A stretch of 10,037 nucleotides of DNA from the NCBI GenBank assembly GCA_902773045.1, contig CACYDE010000386.1, forward strand, positions 1 to 10,037, in the 5' to 3' direction. The position numbers and the translations under genes are program-made. The notes beneath the pieces were generated by a model, which worked only from the letters and a program-made list of their open reading frames with translations, was not told where the DNA came from and ran no database searches. This document shows, in pieces, positions 6,012 through 10,037 of this stretch (position 1 is its first letter; every line of letters starts with the position of its first letter). Source of the stretch: an uncultured Ruminococcus sp. GTDB lineage: Bacteria; Bacillota; Clostridia; Oscillospirales; Acutalibacteraceae.

Positions 6012-6048
6012 AAACTGTGTTGCCGAAAGGTGACGCAGTTTTTCTTTT
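6012..6048 (+). terminator. Terminator of tRNA-Arg
   Basis: AAACTGTGTTGCC (6012-6024) pairs with 6029-6041, including three G-T pairs, around a GAAA tetraloop. It is followed by TTCTTTT. It starts nine bases after the tRNA CCA end. Confidence 0.9.
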
Positions 6049-6102
6049 ATTTCACACCCCACCAAATACGGTAAACTTATAAAAATACGATCATCAAAAC
6101 TA

Positions 6103-6131
6103 TTGACAGAGTTTTAATTATGGATTATACT
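6103..6131 (+). promoter_or_regulatory. Promoter of the lipoprotein gene
   Basis: TTGACA (6103-6108) is a perfect -35, and TATACT (6126-6131), 17 bp on, differs from consensus at one base. The start would be near 6138, with a leader of about 47 nt. This is the best-matching promoter in the window and suggests strong housekeeping-sigma expression. Confidence 0.85.
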
Positions 6132-6184
6132 AAAATTGCAAATTATTGTTTACTTTAAATCTACATATTTCAGAGGGGGATAAC

Positions 6185-7264
6185 ATGAAAAAATATTCAA
6201 GAATTCTTGCTGCTTCTATGGCAGCCGCACTTATTTTGAGCGGCTGTAATTTGCCTTCAAAAGGTTCAAAGATCCAGGGCGAAGTGTCGGAATCGGTTGA
6301 AAACGAAGTTTCTTCGGCAGCCGAAGAGATCGCGAGCGTCGATGAATCTGTTTCCGAAGTAAGCACTGAGGAAAAAACACCCAGCAAATCCGTTGAGGAA
6401 ATCGATCCATTTGAAAAGCTTGAAATTACTTATACAGGAACTTCGCCCTACGTCTCCGTTTCTCTCGACACCTCAAAATGTCCCGATGAAGTTATGAAAT
6501 ACGTTGAGTTCAAGACCGAAGAAGGATTTCTTAGAAACGGTGAAGAATATGAGATCACCGCTGAATTCAGCGACTACGACCTTGAAGAAAATAATATTAA
6601 ATTCACAGACAGCAGCAAAACATACACGGTCGATGGTCAGCCCGAACTTCTGACGTCGATCGAAGGCGTAAACATGGAAGAACTCAATCAGGAATTAGCC
6701 GATAAACTGGCTTCCGTAACTGCCGCAAACAAAGGTGATTCAAGTTTTGCGGAAGTTTTTCTCGGCTACAGCAAATTTGAAGCCATAGAGTCACAGCAGG
6801 TCAAAGCAAGATATATCATCTCGCTCAAAAAAAGCTTTGAGGATAAGTACAGCACCGAGAATTACGGATATATGTGCTATAACCGCTACATTGAGATCCA
6901 TGAATACGTTGTCAAGCTAAAGGATGCCGATCCGAAGAAAGTTTACGTTCTTGTTTATGCGGACAATCTTACAGATAACAGCGGAACGCTTGAATGGAAT
7001 TCTCAGCTTGGTTCGAAGGCAGAAGCCGATTATGACACACTTGTCAACGACTTTGTTACATCTCAAAGAGAATATTATAACGTTTCCGAGATCAAGGACG
7101 AAGACGTAAACTCCGAATCCGAAGCAAAAAAGATAACCGAGAACGAAAAGGAAAACACAAGCAAAGCTGACAGCAGTGATTCGGACGCTTCCGCTTCGGA
7201 CTCCGAGAAGGACGACGACAAAGCTAAAGGATCCGACTCCTCATCTGACAGCACAAGCAAATAA
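6185..7264 (+). CDS. Putative lipoprotein of unknown function
   Basis: A 359-residue protein anchored to the outer face of the membrane. The signal peptide MKKYSRILAASMAAALILSG ends in the lipobox LSGC, with Cys21 as the lipidated residue. I start at this ATG rather than 13 codons upstream because AGAGGGGGAT lies seven or so bases before it and the signal peptide begins here. Residues 22-72 are a Ser/Glu-rich spacer. Residues 74-152 (PFEKLEITYTGTSPYVSVSL... LRNGEEYEITAEF) look like an Ig-like or beta-sandwich domain, of a type I recall from Firmicutes surface proteins. Residues 155-300 form a second, mixed alpha/beta region. Residues 301-359 are low-complexity Ser/Asp/Glu/Lys. No catalytic motif is visible. 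It has its own promoter and terminator. I do not recognise a named family. Confidence 0.88.
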   Translation: MKKYSRILAASMAAALILSGCNLPSKGSKIQGEVSESVENEVSSAAEEIASVDESVSEVSTEEKTPSKSVEEIDPFEKLEITYTGTSPYVSVSLDTSKCPDEVMKYVEFKTEEGFLRNGEEYEITAEFSDYDLEENNIKFTDSSKTYTVDGQPELLTSIEGVNMEELNQELADKLASVTAANKGDSSFAEVFLGYSKFEAIESQQVKARYIISLKKSFEDKYSTENYGYMCYNRYIEIHEYVVKLKDADPKKVYVLVYADNLTDNSGTLEWNSQLGSKAEADYDTLVNDFVTSQREYYNVSEIKDEDVNSESEAKKITENEKENTSKADSSDSDASASDSEKDDDKAKGSDSSSDSTSK

Positions 7265-7296
7265 TTTTAATATTCAAAAATTATAACTCTTCTATC

Positions 7297-7323
7297 AAAT
7301 GACCGAACCGGTTCGGTCATTTT
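7297..7323 (+). terminator. Perfect palindrome, probable terminator of the lipoprotein gene
   Basis: A 26-base perfect palindrome (7297-7322) with half-site AAATGACCGAACC starts 32 bases after the stop. As RNA it can fold with an 11-bp stem around CCGG and ends in UUU. The short U tail makes it a moderate terminator. It also lies just beyond the converging small RNA terminator, so it may work in both directions. Its exact two-fold symmetry also fits an operator for a dimeric regulator. Confidence 0.65.
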
Positions 7324-7339
7324 GCTGAACTTTTATAGC

Positions 7340-7401
7340 AAAAAAATCTCCCCCGTGCTTACCTCTTAATCGGCATTAAAACGAGGCAGCGTTCGGGGGA
7401 G
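7340..7401 (-). terminator. Terminator of the small RNA and possibly of the two-component operon
   Basis: On the minus strand the stem CTCCCCCG/CGGGGGAG (7394-7401/7348-7355) is perfect over 8 bp. It continues through GAGG/CCTC (7383-7386/7362-7365) and an apical ATTAA/TTAAT hairpin, and is followed by seven U's (7346-7340). Because no clear terminator lies between the kinase stop at 7697 and the small RNA promoter, operon transcripts may also end here. Confidence 0.88.
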
Positions 7402-7546
7402 CTTTCGCACCGAAGAATGTTTGAAGGGTATTTATGGGTGAACAAATATACAATGCAGGAGTAATAGATAATTTCTCCGCTGCAAAGCGGCAAAAATGCT
7501 GTCAGCCGCTTTGCTTGGTGCGAAAAAGAAGTTTATCGTTACCGAT
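7340..7546 (-). ncRNA. Putative structured small RNA, about 200 nt, family not recognised
   Basis: The region lies between its own promoter (7553-7581) and a U7-tailed terminator, and has no convincing reading frame in its own sense. Read on the minus strand it begins with ATCG-GTAA-CGAT, a stem capped by a GNRA-type loop. A perfect 9-bp stem, 7517-7525 with 7403-7411, then encloses two hairpins: 7505-7514 with 7482-7491 (10 perfect pairs, 13-base loop), and GGAG/CTCC (7475-7478/7458-7461). A long terminator hairpin follows. Loop bases CCGAU near 7369-7373 complement the first five RNA bases, so a pseudoknot is possible. It is not 6S RNA-like, because its ends do not pair, and it lacks recognisable SRP RNA or tmRNA elements. 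It lies 150 bases beyond the sensor kinase gene on the same strand. Confidence 0.65.
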
Positions 7547-7552
7547 ATGATT

Positions 7553-7581
7553 ATTATACCACAAAATTCGTGATATTTTAA
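7553..7581 (-). promoter_or_regulatory. Promoter of the putative small RNA
   Basis: On the minus strand a consensus TATAAT (7553-7558) is preceded by TGG, an extended -10. TTAAAA (7576-7581), 17 bp upstream, is a four-of-six -35. The predicted start is near 7546, exactly at the first base of the 5' hairpin. Upstream, to 7696, the DNA is AT-rich, with a 14-base palindrome at 7610-7623 and three scattered TGATC motifs. Confidence 0.75.
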
Positions 7582-7696
7582 ATCTTGGTAGAAAAAAGGC
7601 ATTTTTTGGGATTTTTAAAAATCGAGAATATTGCTGTATTTGATCACATCATAAAAATATATATTGGTTTAGATCAACTTTATTGTAACATGATCA

Positions 7697-9076
7697 TTAT
7701 TTATGAACTTTCATAAGCACAGTAACACAAAACATCTTTCCGTCTTCGGAATAATTTGTCGATCCGCTGTATTTTTCGGATATCTCTCTGACAATATTCC
7801 CCCCTTTTCCGTGAGCTGATCTTTCCGGTTTAGTTGTGGTGAGCTGCGGATTTTTTTCAAGAACCGAATCAAGAATCCTGTTTTTACAGATAATCGCCGA
7901 GTAATCGTTCATGGACGTGATCTTAAGGCTCATGTTTCTTTCTTCACGCGGAATATCTTTTAGGTATTCAATTGCATTATCACAAAGATTACCTATTACG
8001 GAAATGATATCGGCATTCCCTTTAAAATCTGTAAGCTGATCCGCAATTTCAACTTTAAAATCAATATTTTCCGTTTCCGCTTTATCCTGTTCAACGTTAA
8101 TTATAGCATTCAGAAGCGGATTATCGGTATTTAGAGGGGTATATATTTTTTTAAGGTTTCTGCTGACCTCTCCGCAAAGCTTTTGTGCTTCATCATAATT
8201 TTTATTATCAATCAATCTTCCGATGCTTTGGACATATTTTTTTATATCGTGTTTCATCTTTGCCATTTTCTCAATTTGCTTGTTCGTATTGATAACATTC
8301 TCTTCGTAAAGAGAGATTTTCTGACTCGTCAGAAGATACTCCGTCTTCATTCGGTTATCATTGCTGGTTTTCTTGAGCAGGAAAAGAGTAAAAAAACAGA
8401 TAGATATCGAAGAAATAAAAATAATTGCATACCTGATGATATAATTGGTTTTGGCAGCTTCAGGCAAAAATGTTACATCAAAGATTATTTGCGTCATCGA
8501 CATCAAAGGAATCGCCGTGTAAGCAGTCAATTCAAGCTTAGAAACAACCATTATTTTTTTAGAAAAGCTTTTTAAGAAAATCACATAAAGGATGCAGGAA
8601 ATAATTATGACCCCTATATTCAATATATAGAATTCATAATCATAAAAAAATCCGCCTTCTTCATACGTAGATGGATATTTCGTAACAATTAAATTCATAA
8701 TTACGCCAAAAGTATATGTAAATAATAACCATGATAAATAAAAGGTCACTACAGATAACACAGCAATAATAATGTGATGCCGCTTTTTTCCTTTGAAAAA
8801 TAAAATCAAGTAAACGGCAAAGACACCTATGATCAAAACATTATCAACAAACATCATAAGATAGGTAAAAATAGCAGTATTAACTTCGTCTGAAGATAAA
8901 TAAGATGCCGCATTATCCGTTATATTATCAATAACTGCCACTATGAAAAATACCGAACAAGCCGCGGCGGCTATGACCTTCTTACTGTACTTTCGTTCAA
9001 AAAATAAAGTTAAAAACAACAGCTGGATGACTGTGTAAATATTGTTAAAAAATAATCTTGCGCTTTCCGTCAGCAT
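7697..9076 (-). CDS. GHKL sensor histidine kinase, AgrC-like
   Basis: A 459-residue membrane kinase. Residues 1-235 contain six or seven hydrophobic segments (about 8-27, 33-50, 68-94, 101-131, 150-169, 184-204, 212-235), the multi-pass sensor typical of peptide-sensing AgrC/ComD relatives. Residues 240-275 are a helical dimerisation region. The phosphoacceptor is His276 in KMKHDIKKY. The ATP site shows the N box GNLCDNAIEYL (362-372, Asn363 and Asn367) and the glycine motif HGKGG (422-426). Together these fit a GHKL ATPase domain (about 350-457). AGGGGA lies seven bases before the ATG and overlaps the stop of the regulator gene, so translation may be coupled. It would phosphorylate the adjacent LytTR regulator. 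No AgrB, AgrD or other evident pheromone gene is in the window, so the ligand is unknown. Confidence 0.94.
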   Translation of the reverse strand: MLTESARLFFNNIYTVIQLLFLTLFFERKYSKKVIAAAACSVFFIVAVIDNITDNAASYLSSDEVNTAIFTYLMMFVDNVLIIGVFAVYLILFFKGKKRHHIIIAVLSVVTFYLSWLLFTYTFGVIMNLIVTKYPSTYEEGGFFYDYEFYILNIGVIIISCILYVIFLKSFSKKIMVVSKLELTAYTAIPLMSMTQIIFDVTFLPEAAKTNYIIRYAIIFISSISICFFTLFLLKKTSNDNRMKTEYLLTSQKISLYEENVINTNKQIEKMAKMKHDIKKYVQSIGRLIDNKNYDEAQKLCGEVSRNLKKIYTPLNTDNPLLNAIINVEQDKAETENIDFKVEIADQLTDFKGNADIISVIGNLCDNAIEYLKDIPREERNMSLKITSMNDYSAIICKNRILDSVLEKNPQLTTTKPERSAHGKGGNIVREISEKYSGSTNYSEDGKMFCVTVLMKVHK

Positions 9077-9089
9077 TCCGATTCCCCTC

Positions 9090-9815
9090 TCATTCTACAT
9101 TACTTCTGATATAATCAAAATACGCTTCGGAGGTTTGCTGCTTATATTTCGAAGCCACCGAAAGAACCGTTCCGTTTTCAAGCTTGATCTCTTCTTTCGA
9201 CATCTCGACAATTTTTTTCGTTTTCACAAGACAGCATTTTGCGATCTGCGTGAAGCCATAGTTTATCAGTTTCTCAATGTGGACCGCAACCCTTGAGCGC
9301 TCACGGAAAACGGTGTTGTTTTCCATGTGAAAGACCGTGTAGTTTCCGTCGCGGTCGATATAGAATATATTATCAATGTTAAGATAATATATTCTGCCCG
9401 AATCTTTGACAGGATAGCGAAGTTCATTAATTTTGCCAAGTGTTTTCTCTTTTTCAAAAACGTCAAAAAAATCCGAAATATCATTTTTCAGATTTGATTT
9501 TCTAACAAAATACAGCGGACGTTTTTTGAGTGCATTCCAGATCATATTATCATAATTTGTGATGAAAACAAGCCTTGGCACCGTCATTATTTCATTTTTC
9601 AGATTGATCCTGTCAGCTACTTCAAACCCGTTCATTTCGGGCATCTCAACATCGAGAAAAACAACATCATATTCCATAATATTGTCAAGGAGTCTTTCCC
9701 CCGATTGGTAAAAATCGATCGAGCATTCAATCTTTTTATTTTCACAGAATTCATAGATATGCCTTGTGAATTTTTCTTCAAAAGTTTTATCATCATCACA
9801 CAATGCAATATTCAT
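9090..9815 (-). CDS. LytTR-family response regulator, AgrA/LytR-like
   Basis: A 241-residue transcription regulator. Residues 1-120 are a receiver domain: acidic cluster CDDD (6-9), phosphoacceptor Asp55 in FLDVEMPEMNG, Thr86 in FITN, and Lys106 in FVRKS where the family has its conserved lysine. Residues 135-238 form a LytTR DNA-binding domain (YYLNIDNIFYIDRDGNYTVF, then RERSRVAVHIEKL, NYGFTQI, LVKTKKI, LENGTVLSVASKY). I start at MNIALC because GGGGGA (9823-9828) sits seven bases ahead; an ATG five codons earlier overlaps that site. The kinase gene follows after 13 bases, so they form an operon with regulator first. LytTR proteins usually bind paired 9-bp direct repeats upstream of their targets, often including their own operon. 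Confidence 0.95.
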   Translation of the reverse strand: MNIALCDDDKTFEEKFTRHIYEFCENKKIECSIDFYQSGERLLDNIMEYDVVFLDVEMPEMNGFEVADRINLKNEIMTVPRLVFITNYDNMIWNALKKRPLYFVRKSNLKNDISDFFDVFEKEKTLGKINELRYPVKDSGRIYYLNIDNIFYIDRDGNYTVFHMENNTVFRERSRVAVHIEKLINYGFTQIAKCCLVKTKKIVEMSKEEIKLENGTVLSVASKYKQQTSEAYFDYIRSNVE

Positions 9816-9844
9816 GCGTCTATCCCCCATAGCGTTGCGAAATC

Positions 9845-9885
9845 TATGACATAAAAGACTTTGATCTGCGCCTTAAAATGTCATA
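9845..9885. repeat. Spaced inverted repeat in the regulator leader
   Basis: TATGACAT (9845-9852) and ATGTCATA (9878-9885) are perfect complements separated by 25 bases. The pair lies in the 5' leader of the response-regulator mRNA, about 30 bases before the start codon. It could close a leader hairpin or be two half-sites for a regulator. Confidence 0.6.
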
Positions 9886-9922
9886 ACCTGTTTGATCCTG
9901 CCCTAAGGAACTGTCGAACAGC

Positions 9923-9940
9923 TATGGTAATAATACCATA
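9923..9940. repeat. Palindromic site just downstream of the regulator promoter
   Basis: TATGGTA and TACCATA flank ATAA as a perfect 7-bp inverted repeat. It begins about five bases after the predicted start of transcription, a position typical of a repressor operator, or it forms a small 5' hairpin in the transcript. Confidence 0.6.
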
Positions 9941-9951
9941 AAACAATCAAC

Positions 9952-9982
9952 ATTATAGCAAACCAAACAAATATCCAGACAA
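9952..9982 (-). promoter_or_regulatory. Promoter of the two-component operon
   Basis: On the minus strand a consensus TATAAT (9952-9957) is preceded by TGC, an extended -10. The best -35, TTGTCT (9977-9982), is at a long 19-bp spacing. The predicted start near 9945 gives a leader of about 130 nt carrying both inverted repeats. Confidence 0.6.
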
Positions 9983-10037
9983 GTTCGACGTCCCGGTAAG
10001 CGCATAGCTGCGTTGTCGTCCTCGACATACGCCAGTA
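9958..10037. other. GC-richer window end, probable dispersed repeat (partial)
   Basis: From about 9975 the sequence turns visibly richer in G and C than the neighbouring leader, with CG-containing words (TTCGACGTCCCGG, GTCG-TCCT-CGAC hairpin at 10015-10026). It matches my recollection of a sequence repeated in gut Firmicutes genomes, which I cannot confirm here. I find no frame that reads as a known protein on either strand. If it is a repeat, it supplies the -35 region of the operon promoter. It is cut by the window end. Confidence 0.4.

Noticed and set aside
7340..7546. 6S RNA as the identity of the small RNA
   Set aside because: 6S RNA is a long rod closed by pairing of its own 5' and 3' ends around a central bubble. 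Here the ends do not pair and the core is a multi-hairpin domain plus a separate terminator.
7434..7550. 38-codon plus-strand frame preceded by GAAGGG
   Set aside because: It lies opposite the structured RNA, has no plus-strand promoter, and its codons are dictated by the perfect stems. The RNA explanation accounts for more of the sequence.
8183..8575. 130-codon plus-strand frame inside the kinase gene
   Set aside because: It is a shadow of the kinase coding frame, without a start context or family features.
9938..10037. Minus-strand frame with a hydrophobic stretch entering from the window end
   Set aside because: It is short, runs across the predicted promoter and palindrome, and its hydrophobic part reflects T-rich DNA. 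It is more likely repeat sequence than a gene.

Overview
The window looks like chromosomal DNA of a low-GC Gram-positive gut anaerobe, most likely Ruminococcus or a close relative in the Clostridia. The evidence is the AT-rich spacers, strong AGGAGG-type ribosome sites, a large secreted cohesin/dockerin protein of the kind used in cellulosomes and amylosomes, a LytTR/GHKL two-component pair, and Clostridia-type phage tail and XRE proteins. The species cannot be fixed from the sequence alone.

Layout, left to right. Positions 1-149 hold a complete tRNA-Ser(CGA), beginning at base 1, and its terminator. Positions 367-3251 are a single-gene unit: promoter, an 874-residue secreted protein (541-3165) and a terminator. 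The protein has two long N-terminal repeats with a beta-rich then helical pattern, Pro/Asp linkers, two cohesin-like domains and a C-terminal type I dockerin. The order resembles starch-binding amylosome proteins such as Sas20 of R. bromii; this is a reading of the architecture, not a search result. Positions 3272-4479 (minus) hold two short genes resembling phage baseplate and tail-fibre proteins, with their own promoter and no other virion gene nearby. Positions 4583-5516 hold two divergent XRE-family repressor-like genes whose promoters lie back to back around an inverted repeat, like a small CI/Cro switch. An AT-rich spacer follows, then tRNA-Arg(ACG) with promoter and terminator (5866-6048). 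Positions 6103-7323 hold a lipoprotein gene of unknown function with a near-consensus promoter and a perfectly palindromic terminator.

The right third is on the minus strand. A LytTR response regulator (9090-9815) is followed after 13 bases by a GHKL sensor kinase (7697-9076), forming an AgrA/AgrC-like pair. Its leader carries two inverted repeats. Downstream of the kinase lies a compact region with its own extended -10 promoter, three well-formed stems and a U7-tailed terminator (7340-7581). I read it as a structured non-coding RNA of about 200 nt that I cannot match to a named family. It is the most interesting non-coding object here. The last ~80 bases are GC-richer than their surroundings and look like part of a dispersed repeat.

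The likely working units are a secreted polysaccharide-binding scaffold component, a cell-surface lipoprotein, a signalling pair possibly linked to the adjacent small RNA, and a phage-derived remnant or domesticated module with its own switch. No transposase, integrase or CRISPR array was seen. Because one end starts exactly on a tRNA and the other ends in repeat-like sequence, the window may be a whole assembly contig broken at repeats.
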